Assembly: GCF_963678635.1 (NCBI RefSeq)
Contig: NW_026971009.1
Coordinates: 46,001-110,000 of the forward strand
Length of the DNA: 64,000 nt
Source of the DNA: Symsagittifera roscoffensis
Taxonomy: Eukaryota; Xenacoelomorpha; Acoela; Convolutidae
Direction: 5' to 3'
Shown one piece after another: positions 12,301-24,100 of this stretch. Positions within the stretch are counted from its first letter, which is position 1. The number at the start of each line of letters is the position of its first letter. The position numbers and the translations under genes were made by a program. A model generated the notes under the pieces. The model was given only the letters and a program-made list of their open reading frames with translations, was not told the origin of the DNA and searched no databases.

Positions 12301-14089
12301 TTCCACGCTGGATTGAAACCGTGGTGTCCAGTGTGTTCAATAACACACTGACACACAGTCCGTTTCGCGTTACCGAGAAGCTCCGGCCTAAAGTCACCGA
12401 ACTCTGACTATTTGGATTCGGTACTAAGCAAACCTGTTTACTATCACTTAACGAATTTAAATTTCTCATTCTAAAAATTGCCACCACAGCTTGTCCTGGC
12501 TGTAGTTTTATCTTTCTATCTGAAAAAATTGGTACCTTGTTTTCGTCTGTTATTATCCTATTAATTGGTCTCTTAACATACTTCCGGTCCGGGTTTCTAA
12601 TCCGTATCAGACCGTTGTTCAAGTCAATCATCACGTCAAAATTCCTGACAAAATCTCTGCCCAAGGTGAATTGGTCGGCGTCGTCCAAATTCTTTACCAC
12701 CAGGAAGTTCATCCAAACATCCCGTCCTCCCATGTGGAGGACCGTTATTGGTGTTCTTCCGGCTACGTAAATAGCTCCTCGATTGGCGGCGGCCAGTCGG
12801 AGAATCGTTGGAATTAGATCTTCCCGCGTGAAGCCCATTCTTTCCCAAGTTTTTATCGGCATCACACTCACTACCGCTCCTGTGTCCAGAAGCCCTGTGA
12901 CTCCGATTTTTGTTCCGTTGGTGTCGAGCAGATGTGCGGTCACATCTGCTTCATACCCAATGTGTACTGCGTCTTGTTCCATCATGGCGTCATGGCCTAT
13001 CCTGCGGACTTTGAGTTCCTCCTCACCCAAATAGATCTGCCCCATTTGGTCATCATCTGTTGTTACATAAGTCCTGGTGTAGACACTGATTCCATCCACG
13101 TTCAGCATCACTTGATACGGCCCATAGACCTCTAGGTAGCGTCCATGAAGTTTCTTTATGCGGGGGCCACCCGTCGTTAGTAGTGCTCGCACAGCTCTCG
13201 ACTCGGTGCGTGGCTCCACCTGCCTCAGATAATCTGCATATGTGTCCAAATGCATCAAAGTGAACTCGGATGGTTCACTCAGATTTCTGATCACCTGGTG
13301 TCCAACCACTGAGATTATCGACTGTATCTTGCTTCCTTGCGGCACCATGCCGAACCTCTGACCGGAGATCACATTAAGTCTCATGCTCAAACTGCTTGGT
13401 GCTTTAGTTTCTTCGAACTCCGTTGCTTCGAAGGTATTCAGTTGCTCCTGAAGTTTCTCATTCTCCAGTTCAAGTTTCACTTTTTGTTCGATCTCTTTCG
13501 TCATCAGTTCCTGCTGCACTCTATTTAGAGCATCCCTCGCGGCTGCCCTATAATCGATCTTGAAGTCATCAGCCGCAGTTGCTGGTTCCGGTTCACGTGT
13601 CTCCTCTGTTACAGCTTGCATTTTCTTTGCCGCCAGCTCATGAGGTTTATCCTTTCTGCGTGCCTCCGCTTCACTCAAAAGGCGAGCCTTGCTGGCTTTC
13701 ACTCCTGACAAAGCTTCTTCATGTCTTGGATGCTTGATGTCTGCCACTGCATCCCAGAATTGCGGACAATCTGATTTAAAATGACCTTCCAAGTTGCAAA
13801 AGAAACACCTTGGGCCAAATTTCGCAATTAATCCTCTCATGAAATCCTCATGGTCCAATTCTGACGCATCTTCGTCCTCGAGGCTAAAGCCTATTGCTTT
13901 CATGCCTTGTTTGTAAGTTGGGCATGCTGACACATGATGATCCGTTGAACTGCAATTGGCACAAGAGCTTCTCTTGTTCATATCATCCCTCGGTTTGTAC
14001 CAATTGTTCCCTTGGTTCGCTGGTCCATTGTTAAAAATGCCATAATTGTTCTTGTAGTATCCAGATCTCGAAGGAGGTTTCAACAAAAG
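9358..14089 (-). pseudogene. pol: Gypsy-1 pol, 5' part: nucleocapsid knuckles, protease, RT, RNase H
   Basis: The frame follows directly, in phase, after the gag stop TAA (14090-14092). Two CCHC knuckles (CANC...H...C and CFFC...GHFKSDC) come first. The protease motif LLDTGAVVSV follows near 12.87 kb, then RT with FTTLDLGSAFW and YVDD near 11.45 kb, and RNase H with LDTDASV and AEMFAVV. Frameshifts near 11.77 and 11.5 kb and a stop near 11.17 kb (Tyr in Gypsy-2) break the frame. Downstream is a low-complexity linker with three LSGE motifs (10027, 9961 and 9895). The BEL/Pao element then interrupts the sequence just after RYRLSDLLRAQ. Compared with Gypsy-2 the domain order is the same. Confidence 0.88.
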
Positions 14090-16362
14090 TTACTCTTTTG
14101 ACTTGAGCCTCAACTCCTCTGGTGTTGGCGCATTGGTTGATAGTGGTGTGTAATGCGTTGCTAGCATCGTTCGAAGTTCATCATTCTTCTTACCATCGAT
14201 GAATTTTGAGGCTACGGCCAGGTTCATCCTTCGGTTTGACTCATCCGGTTGGCTGCGTCTTCTCAGCATTTCCAAGCCATCGAGAAACTTGTCTATCGTT
14301 TCATCTTCTCGTAGCCTCCGTTTCTCGAAGCGCATCATCGCTTGGTGCCCCTGTACCCCTGATCCGAAACGGTTTAACAATATCTCGAAGATTTTCTCAG
14401 CTGTGTCACGCTGATATTGCTTCTTGGCCATGACACAGTTCAGGGCTGTCCCTTCTAAGTTGCTGGTGAGCGCACTGCATTCCTGTCTCTCCGCCAAGTC
14501 CTCTTCCTCGAAATGCAGCTTCATTACCTCTAACCAGGTATCAATACAGCCATCAGATTCATCTTTATAGCATCTTGGTTTCTTAAAGACTCTTCTGGAC
14601 TTCTCACTGCGTTCATTGGTTCTGAATAACCTTGTAAGGAATGTCTCCAAAGACCTGTTTAGGGGTTCAAAGGCTGTGGCCATTGCCGTAGCATCCCTTG
14701 AGTGTCCCGCCTGAGTGTCTTCACACCTTGTCAAAGGCTCTGTATGCGGTGCATCCCTGCAATCCGAATCGCCGTGAGTGTTTCCCGCTTGGCCCACATT
14801 ACTCCTCCCCGGGCTTGCATGCCCCCTGTTACCGGAATCACTTCTCCCAGTCGCATGTGTGCCCTGCGTTGGTCGTTCATTAGAGGTCTGTCTGTTCCCC
14901 GTTGAACTTGCTCTACTGTTCGTGCCCCATGTTCCATTACCCCTTGTGGCATAGCCTGATGAACTGCCCCTGCCTCTAGTGGATCCATACGTCTTCCTCT
15001 TTTGATGTTCATTGAAGTTCACCCTCGGCTCCCTGCTGGGACCTCCCGAGTTCGGTTCTCCTTCTTTTGGTCCACTCTTGCTGCTTAGTAGCCCGTCCAA
15101 CCTATCCATGATAGCCTGAGTTCGCCTCTCCATCATCGCGTCTATCTTTGTGTCAAGAGTCCCAAGAGACTGCTCTTGCTGAATTCTTAACTTCTCCATG
15201 TCGTCTCTTAAGCGTAACTCTCGCTGTTCCGCTTCTCTTGTCATTCGCGACAAGTTCTTTGCCATATGCTCGTCCGTTTTTTCTTTCAAGCGTTTTTCGC
15301 TCCTGCCAACTTCTTGTCTATTGCGGTTTATTTCTTCCCGCAGACTTTCTCTTTCAATGTGAACTGCCCTTTCTAGTTCGCTCATTCTTATGGACATCTG
15401 TTCATTTTGTTCTCCTAAACTGTCCACTATGTTGTTTAAGGCTTCTTCTAGTGCTGCCCCGTTATCCACGAGTGGCGTCACTAGTGGCGGTGTAACCCTG
15501 TCGGTCCCAGGTAGCTTCGTGCTGGTCGAGATCCGGGCCTTGACTCTCTGCCTCGAGGTCTTTTCATTATCCACCTCAGGATCCGCCAATGCGTTGCCTA
15601 GCCCTATGTTTCTACTCTCCCCAGTTTGCAGTTCTGAGTTTGTCATAATCGCGAAGTCTCTTGACTGGCCCGGTGTGTTTACCTCTTTGCTTATCGTTCT
15701 CATTACACCAAATTTGTCCATGGTTCCAGTCTCTCTTCCGACGTATGCCTCATTCTCCTGGGTCGAACTATTGAGGCTGACTTGAGACCCAAAGTCCACT
15801 TGCTCTTCTTCGTCCTCTTCCTCCTGGGATTCACCTTCATTTCCTGCGCCCCTCCCATGGTGAATGGAAAGATGTTACCCAAGGTGATCCTCATTCTTTC
15901 TGAGAACGATGATGACGTTGTTTGTTTCTCAGTTCCGCCTGCCATCATAGTGTTTTCTGTTGGAGACCTTCTAGTTGCCGCTATTTCAATTGAGATGTCG
16001 GACAGTTCCGACATCTCCTCTCGATCCAATGTCCCGGTGGAAGTGGCAAAATCATGGCCTTGTTCTACCGGAGTAGATTCACTCGCCAGCCTTCTGCCTC
16101 TCCCTTCCAGTCCATGTACTTCCTGGTTGTCGTTCATGGCATGGTCCGTATTGACCTCCACTTCTAACAGTTCTTTTCGCTCTTCTGAGGTCTTCTGACT
16201 CCTTGTTTCAACCATTCTGCCTGAAACCGTCTCCCCTTTGTCGGTCCGGGCTCGTTTGATCCAATCCACAAAAGGATCGGTGATCGTTTTTCTTTGCTTT
16301 TCAGGCATGAATTTCCTAGAGCTATTACCTCGTTTAGGTATCCTTGACTTGTCTAGACTCAT
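14090..16362 (-). pseudogene. gag: Gypsy-1 gag (one frameshift)
   Basis: It starts at an ATG at 16362 and reads in one frame to about 15.8 kb, then in another frame to the TAA at 14092-14090. The N-terminal part matches the Gypsy-2 gag at MV-x-TRS and ESTP. The middle is a charged coiled coil with heptad-like Glu/Arg runs (about 15.45-15.1 kb). The C-terminal part is a capsid-type retrotransposon gag domain (CIDTWLEVMKLHFEEEDL, FEILLNRFGSG). No CCHC knuckle lies before the stop; both knuckles are in pol. In Gypsy-2 the same gag is one uninterrupted frame. Confidence 0.85.
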
Positions 16363-19300
16363 TCTCTATTTGTCACTTCTTAATGCCTATACACTTAATT
16401 CAATTGCTAGTGACCTTATAGTTTGACTACCAATAATAATGACACAACACAATGAATTTCACAAGATGCTATTAATTAGTGACCACGAATCCCTGTATGT
16501 TATCAGAGTACAGTTTGTATATAAGTTATTCCCACTAACCGATTATCGGTCGTAAGATTTGAAAACTAGCACAATATGATGTTATCAGTCAATTTAAAAG
16601 ATAGTGTACTCACTACCCAATCAAGCACAGTTTATGTAGATTTAAAATCAAAAACAAAAAAATATAGAATGACAGAATATGAATACCTCTAAATAAAAAA
16701 ACGTATGTGTATTGTATTTTTAGTCGGTCGCAGTACAATAGTCGATCTCGTCTTTTAAAGAAAATGCTTTCCCTGCTCGGTGCTGCACCAAACAGACAAA
16801 ACTTTGAAGGCAGTAATTTTCTCAAGTGGGCGTCTATTGCATCCACCGAGTATTGTGTTACCTATCTGCCTTCGGACTGCCCAAGCTAGACCTACTAAAA
16901 TCCTCATGGCAGTCACTTTTCACAAAAACGTATTATGTTACAATCCACACCAATGAATCACGCTCTTTTTAGTTTAGACTTAGTGTCGCGAATATCCGAG
17001 TTCGGACCTGTTTTGTTTTCGTCTGGTTCTTATTGAAAGGCAAGTTACCAGTGCAGTCACTGATTCCTAGCCTGTCTGCTAATAACCTAATACCTCTCAC
17101 TTTAGTCTTTATTCCGTCTACTTAAGTCCTTTAATAGAATATTACCCCTCCGGATTGGCACAAATAGGACCCTTCCGGACTAACAAAATCTAGACCCCTC
17201 CGGATTAGGACCCCTCTGAGTTAGTTAAAATAAGACCCCTCCGGATTTGGACTTCTCCGAATAAGCAACTATAAGACCCCTCCGGATTCGGACCCCTCCT
17301 AATTTGAAAAAAAATTTTGACCCCTCCGGATTGGGAGCCCTCCGGTTTTGTAAAAGTAGCTTTTCGGAGATCTCCTTCTTTCAACCTATACCCCTCCGGA
17401 TACGTTTTCCGATGCTATTTTGCTTTTCAGATTAACTAGGAAGGGTATGTAATGCTTTCCTGGACCCTTCCGGATTGAAGTTAAGCCTCTTATTTGACAA
17501 TTCACGCTAACGGTGAAGGGTCTTATCGCTCGCCTAACTTCGGCTCCATTAAGGTTTTGCTGTGCCTTTAGCCTTCCCTTTTCGTCTAGAACAACCTAAA
17601 GTTACTTTTTTCAACCACTATTACCTTTTGGTAAGGGTATAAGGGCTTTTCTATAAGAAATTTATAAAACGTGAAGGGTCTACCCTCCCAAATTGGTGAA
17701 TTTGCTAAAAACAATCTCAAAAAATTTTCACGCTTACTTTTCCGAAAAACTTTTGTCCCTATCAGTAAGCTCAGCTAATTTCTGATCTATTGGTACTAAG
17801 ATCAACTGAATATGCCCAGTAGTTCCAAAGTTATTAACCAAAACGTCTTTTTTTCTAAAGTCAAGAAATTTCTCTATTATAGGTTCCGCCTAACTTTTTC
17901 CGCAAATCTGGTCCTTTCGACCTAAAAATTACTGTTCCGAGCTCAGAAGGCCTGTACTCTTTTAGTTCAATGCAAAAGACCCGATCTAAAACGCTTTAGT
18001 TGAAAAAACTTGCGAAAAACTATGCTACCTGTACCCCTCCGGATTGATGAATCCACCAAATCAAACGCGTTAAGTTCGATTTCCCTGCAACCCGGAAAGC
18101 TTTCGGGTAGCGGGTTTTAAAACTTGTAGATTCACTAGTGGACGTTGTCCGAACAACTGTTTCTACTGTTCTAACTCAAAAATTTCAAAAAATTTTCTGA
18201 ATTTATAGTGTTTCGTTTTCTCAAAAATCACGAAATTTCGGTTTTTGGTTCCAAAATAGTTCCAACCACTTCTGAACTAAACTTAACCGGTTCTATCTAT
18301 TATAGTAGTGCAGTTACGATGTAATACACTACTTTAGCGCTTTTTTCCGTTTCAAAAACTACCGATATCTCAAAAAAGTCCGACTTGTGGGGGGGATCAA
18401 AATATCGCTATTTTGACCCTAAAAACCGGTCTGCTTTCTGTGTTTTTCACTGAAAAACGATATAAGACTATTAATATAGGCTAAATAAGTAATAATATTA
18501 GTAATACTATACCCCTCCGGGTTTGTTTAATATCCGAATAAGGTGCTTAACTCGGATATTCGCAGTTCGGTGATGGGTCACTACAGTGCAGCACTGTCGA
18601 GCCCCCCACAGATTACTATCTTAATTTTTATACCAAAAGGGATACAAAACTTGTTAACGATACCCAACAGTCGATTGTTGCTGTCGTTGAGCCCCTTCTT
18701 GTTGCTCCTTGTACTGCTTGCCGGATCACTCTTCTCCCAAGACCCTTCCGAATTGAGCGCAAATCAGCTTACCCTTCCGGATTGAGCGCAATTTATCATT
18801 AACGTGCTTAAATGCTCAAATAACCCTACAGTACAAGCCTCACAAACGGGCTACAAAACTGATCGCAACAATCCTGACTGATATAAATGCCTGTAACAAC
18901 AATATATCTATCAAAAAGAAACGGGAGGGTCGGATCACATCTTGTCTGGGGGGATGATTTCTACTGATTTTTTACTTTTTTACTGTTTTTGGTTTTTTCG
19001 GTAAATTTTTATGTTTTTTGTTTTTCTTGGGTACTATACTACTTTTTGTTTGGTTTTATCCGTTTTATATATATCTTTAAGTGTTTTTGGTCACAAACCT
19101 CTCAGGGAACGAGGGAATGGCCGATCCCCCCACCCTTCCTGATTCGTGAATTTTCGGTCTTAACTAGGTTAAAAAGCTATTCACGGTAATGCATGCTTTT
19201 CACCGTCTCTACCAAGCCAGTGCTTTCGGTGGTCTTTTCTAACATCGGGTCGACAAAAAAACGTTACTGCTTTCGGCTTCGGTCAAAACACTCAAATTAA
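16363..19300 (-). other. Gypsy-1 5' leader, non-coding
   Basis: About 2.9 kb without a convincing gene. It contains many copies of a CCCCTCCGGATT motif (plus-strand reading), dense at 17139-17410 and recurring near 18.03, 18.51 and 18.77 kb. Gypsy-2 also has a leader of more than 2 kb, so long leaders look like a family trait. Confidence 0.55.
17139..17410. repeat. Short interspersed CCCCTCCGGATT repeats
   Basis: At least eight imperfect copies of GACCCCTCCGGATT, about 25-45 bases apart. Further single copies occur across 18.03-18.78 kb and at 19.58 kb. The copies near 18.03 and 19.58 kb share about 80 more bases, so this is a duplicated block and not only a short motif. Confidence 0.75.
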
Positions 19301-19791
19301 CTTAATTACATGCAGATATAGGGAGCTCATGGCTGGGTCTCAGTATCCCCAGACCACGAGGTCACTCCTAAAAACAGGGCTACTACTAATTATTGAATTA
19401 CTATTGTCTCTGTTCAGTAGATAAAAATCATCATCTCCATCGAAGATGGATCAACCCTTTCCCCCAACTCCTAGCTTCTCATCTTAGTAGAATGAATTCG
19501 GATGTTAATTAAATTCAATTCAGGACATGACAGGGAAGCTAAAAGTTCATGTAAAATGATAAAAACCTCAGTCCCGAAACCCCTCCGGATTCTCGAATCC
19601 ACTGAATCAAGCACGTTCAGCTTGATTTCTCTGTAATCCGGAAGGCTGGTTTCCACCCCTCACTGTTGTTAGCAACTGCCTTGCAACTATTGTAGCGACA
19701 CAATAGTTGCAACTCGGAGCGGTCTTCTGTTTCTCTCTGTGGTTTTTCTATCACAATCTTCGTTGTTTTCGTCAGTGCAACTATCGTTGTT
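19300..19791 (-). repeat. Probable partial 5' LTR of Gypsy-1, abutting or cut by Gypsy-2
   Basis: Two short blocks, GGCTACTACTAA (19378) and AGATGGATCAACC (19445), occur in the same order in the Gypsy-2 LTR (19959 and 20111). This suggests a diverged LTR. Its inner border is not clear. Gypsy-2 begins at 19792, so the rest may have been split off; I do not recognise a continuation after 42686. Confidence 0.35.
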
Positions 19792-20678
19792 TGTAACATT
19801 CGTCTACTGCAGTCACACATGAGGCTTAAGAAAAATAGGCCCTATAACCACTGGCTCAAGGGTCAGGGACACTATCTCTTGTGTTTTCCCACCTCAAGAA
19901 CGGTCGGAGCCAGTTCGGTTCGCTTGTGACATGAGACTACGACCCGTTACAGCTTAAAGGCTACTACTAAAATATCCCCCCACTCTAGAATTAAGAACGT
20001 CCCCATACTTAGGTCTCTAGATACCCAAAATACATGAACGCCGTTAAAAACCGGGTTGGAACAATCCGTTAGGTTACTTTTTATTAGACAGTGTGACTTT
20101 GATCCATTTCAGATGGATCAACCTAAAACTCGCCTTACCTCAACATAACAATCATAAAACACACTCTAGAAATTTAAATTAAGGACTCACATGTTGATGC
20201 GCTCAAGCACAGGAAGTAATTAAATGGGTGAGCAACTCTAGAATTAACTAAAGTAACTAGATAAGTTCAATGTTTATCAGTTTGAATGGTAAGGGTAAGT
20301 TTGAACTCAAGAACGAAGTTTTATGTGGACCATTGGGACACTCAAGCTGTCCACCTTTCCGTCGAAGGTTCACTCTGGTCCAGTTCGAATAATTGCTCTC
20401 TCGGGAATACTCTGTCTTCTATTTTCAGATAGGACAGCTCTACTCTTGTTCACTATGATGGAAATTGCGAATAGCAATTTCCCACTCGTTTTTTATCTGA
20501 CAACTTTCCCGCAATTGTTCTAAAATTGTTCTGATTTCTTTTTCTGATTTTCAGTTATCGCGAGAAAATCGTGCATGACATGTTCCATTCGAAATTTTGA
20601 AAAATTAAATTTCACTTCAAAATCAAGTATTTTCTGCTCTTCTCAAGGTCAAACTTCCAAATATGACCGACTGGCACA
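19792..20678 (-). repeat. 3' LTR of Gypsy-2
   Basis: This 887-bp LTR reads TGTAACATTC at the left and ends GACTGGCACA on the plus strand. It looks identical to 41800-42686. On the minus strand it lies downstream of the giant ORF, so it should supply the polyadenylation site. Confidence 0.95.
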
Positions 20679-21108
20679 TACTCCCCGGACTCGAGATCGA
20701 TGTCCTCATCGCGCGCTGTCTTCTGCCAGTGAGTCCCAGAAAAACCGAGTGTTGCTCAAGATACAGTGCCAGTGGTCATTTACAGAAGTTTGCAGCAGAT
20801 TTAAGATTATCTACACCCCAAAATTCACGACCATTTAAAATTTTCACACTATTGCTAAACAGCAATCAAAATCTGCATTTACCTGCACCTTTGAATTTTC
20901 GCTTTTCAAGCCAATCATTTAAAAATCTCTTTTGTCCTATTCAATCAGGAAATTGTCATGCAGCATTTTGATTTATATAATAGATATAGTATATTAGTAA
21001 CAATATTTACTTTGTTAAAATTTCTTTTTCGTGAATCCAAGTTTCACTCGGATTCACACTCAAGCCCCCCTTCCCTCTCAAGACTCAAGATCCATCCGAT
21101 TTGCCCAT
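20679..21108 (-). other. 3' non-coding part of Gypsy-2 with polypurine tract
   Basis: About 430 bases lie between the giant ORF stop and the 3' LTR. On the minus strand GTCCGGGGAG (20690-20681) plus TA directly precedes the LTR. That is the expected place of the plus-strand primer (polypurine tract). Nothing else was recognised. Confidence 0.6.
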
Positions 21109-24100
21109 TCATCTCGTGCTCTTCGCCTTGGAGGTACTGCATCCTGAAGTGCTAGATGCGGCAAACTGTCTCAACAGTTCCTCTTCATCATCGGAACTAA
21201 TCACAATCTCCTCCCAAGCCTTCAGCTGTTCATAGGATCGCATCCATTCTCTCTGCTCCTGCAATCTCTTTGCTTGGTTGGGTAGTGCCTTCACCCTAGC
21301 TTCTCGGTTCAAGCAAAAGGAGTTGTGCAGGCTCAAGCTCACGTTCTTCGCCAGGTCTTCCTCTAGTATCGACTCCCTCGCTTTGGTGTTGTCTCTAGAC
21401 ATCTTACCCACTCTCTTCCATCCCGTCGTGATCGCATTACGATGGGTTAGCAGGGGTCTCTTGAAAGCTTCCGGCCCAATCTCGGCCTGGAACTGTCGAT
21501 ACTCCTTTTGATGTTTTCTCATGTGATCTTTCGTTGCCCTGTACAACCAAGACGTCAGTGTCGCCCGAAACCATGGAAAGTACCTCAAGCGACTCCATAC
21601 GTGCCTGACTTCCGTTGGTATGGCGAATACTTTGCACGCAGTCTCAAACAACTCAAGTCTCCTGCTGTAGTCTATCGCGTATATTGACTCAGCCGTTGGC
21701 GTCGTCGCCTCCCGATACTTCGTTATATTCTCTTCTATCCATCTCAGAGCTAACATCGTGCTCACTACTAAGAGCGTCACCTTCTGCCGGTGATCCGGTA
21801 GTCCGATCGACCGAATCTCTTCCACATCCCACACCAGGCAAAGGTTCTTGTGATCTGGATACCACACCGTTTGTGCCAAACAGTGGCATGGGCATTCCCC
21901 ATGAGAGATCTCAATGCTCCTGAGATTACGCTCCCCTGAGGCTTCCAAGAGAGGCTCAAGCTCCATCATTTTCTCGTGCATCATGTCGTTGTCTTCCAGG
22001 TTCGGAGTACTTCCCACAGGTTTCCCGATCACGTTTTGTCTCTCGTGATCGCTTGTGTTTTCTCTTTCCAACTTCAGAAGATCTTCTCCCCAGATTTCGC
22101 TTAAGTCATCTCTCAATTCTTTTGGTACTGTCCCTTTGATTTTTCTCAACAACTTGTGCGAGTGATGCGACATCCGAGCCAACCTCACGCACTTGGGCAC
22201 TGAGAAGGCCTTGTCCACCAGTATTCTCTGGCTGGACACTTCCACCATCGCCATGTGTAGCGGGTAGTGACTTCCGCACAAGTTGGCCATCATTGACCCT
22301 ATCAGTGATTTCGCGTTCAATGGCAAGCCATAAGCTTCGCTCAGGGGAAATCCCATTTCCGCCTCAAGACCAACTTTCCAGCTCCGGATGTGTTTTTGAG
22401 TCACCTGCAACACCCCGGGCCATGATTCTACGCTCAACGCCGTCACTAAATGATGTTCAGACTCCAGTCTCTCCAGTGCCTGCAGACCACACATTCTCGA
22501 GAAGAATCCGAGAGCTGTCGCTATATTCACCGTGGTTCTCGCGTAACATTCCGCTATTATTTGCACTTCACTTTTCTCCCTTTCTGTGATGTCTTCGAAC
22601 CAAGTGACCAGATCTTCTTTTTGAAACGACAGTATTCTGACGCATGACCGTCCATCGCAGATGTGCTCTCCGTTCCCACACGTCGAATCCAGACAGCTAC
22701 CCGGCTCCAATTTCTTTGTTGACCCGGGGTCGCTCGTCCTTTCGCTTGGCTCTTGCATCTGGGGCGTGATTAGCTTATGCAGCACACTCAACTTCGCCAG
22801 ATCTTCATCTTCCGTTGGTGCTAACCTCACTCGCTCGGTGGTTTCCTCGATTAGACTCGCATGGGGATGTGGACACCAGGAGGGTCTTAGTAGCTTCCAT
22901 ATCACTCCCAAGTTCGTGGTTAACAAGCCATTTCCACCGCCCATGTTTACTTCAACTCTCTTGTTTGAGCGCGGCATGCTTATCACCTCTGGTGTTTTCT
23001 CAAGAATCAGGCCCAGGCTCGGCCCCTCTTTCTCCACCGCGTCTATCTCCATTATTCTTTCTGTCCAAAACTTCAGCAGCTCCGCTACCTCATGGTTTCT
23101 GTGGGCTCCTCCAGCTTCCGAGTCTAAGAAGGGATTGTAGGCTATTCCCAGCACTCCAGACACGTATTGGTATTCCCCCTTCTCACTGAGTCTCGAGTAC
23201 TGTTCTGACGAGGCCAGGTTACGGTGAACATCATGTTCTTCCTCGAACTTCTTATTAGAGAACCTCCGTACCTCGTCCAGCTTTCGATGGCTCTCTAAGG
23301 ATAGTCTGGAACCATCTTCTTTCTCTATTCCTGTACTTTGATATACGTTCAAGATGATCGTTGAGACCCTTCTCTCCATGGTTTTACTTCCACTTGCTCT
23401 CTGGTGGCATGCCAGGATGGTGCTATCAGACATCATTGACATTGTCCATCTCAAGAAACATGTGGCATCTTTTCTCCTAGCCAGGCTCAAGCCTGAATTG
23501 TCCCTGGCCACGTGTTGCATCAGTGCCTGATACACCTCTAGCTTCTTGCTTCCCAACTTCAGCCTGTCATACGAGGTCAATGTCTCCAACTCTATTCCCA
23601 CCAGACTCCAGGTGAACATTAATTGTCCCGCAGTTCTAACGAAGGGATTCGCCATTAGTGGCGGTGCTGATGAGGATGTTCTCATCGCCTCTTCAAAATG
23701 ATCCTTCAACAAACTCTGCCAGGACCTCTTCAGATGACTTACCATCTCTATCTTATTAACCTCGGCTTTCTGCTGGGTGGCCCAATTGCGTCGCCTGCGA
23801 GCTATTCCACTATCCAACTTCTTCAAGCAGTCCTCCATTTCCTTCAATGTTTCGAGGGCCACCCACCACGTCCGGGAAGTGTTCCTCGTCTTGCTCCTCT
23901 CCAATGGATCACTCGTCACTTGTTTGCCCATGTCCTGATGTGCCTTCGAGATCCATTCTTTGCCGATCTCCACTTCCCCTCCCTGTCCGTTCGTTGAACC
24001 TCTCTTCACGTTTACCTTCTGAGGCTTGAAGTCTTCTTCTGACGTAGAACTGGTGGAAACCTCTATTTCCTTTTCTACTTCAAGTGGTTTCCTGAGCTCC

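Larger units (their letters stand above)
1..19791 (-). mobile_element. Gypsy-1: decayed Ty3/Gypsy-type LTR retrotransposon, 3' end outside window, split by a BEL/Pao insertion
   Basis: Read on the minus strand this is gag (16362-14090), pol (14089-9358 and 2091-590) and part of an accessory ORF (590-72). The order and sequence closely match the intact element at 19792-42686. Breaks visible by comparison are a frameshift near 15.8 kb, one near 11.77 kb and one near 11.5 kb, a stop near 11.17 kb, the BEL/Pao insertion, a frameshift near 1.95 kb, a stop near 1.51 kb and a frameshift near 1.0 kb. The element is therefore dead. Its 5' side probably includes a leader and a partial LTR up to the edge of Gypsy-2. 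Its 3' LTR is not in the window. Confidence 0.85.

Noticed and set aside
20323-20523. 66-codon plus-strand frame present twice (also 42331-42531)
   Set aside because: It lies in the LTR on the strand opposite to transcription. It is repeated only because the LTR is.
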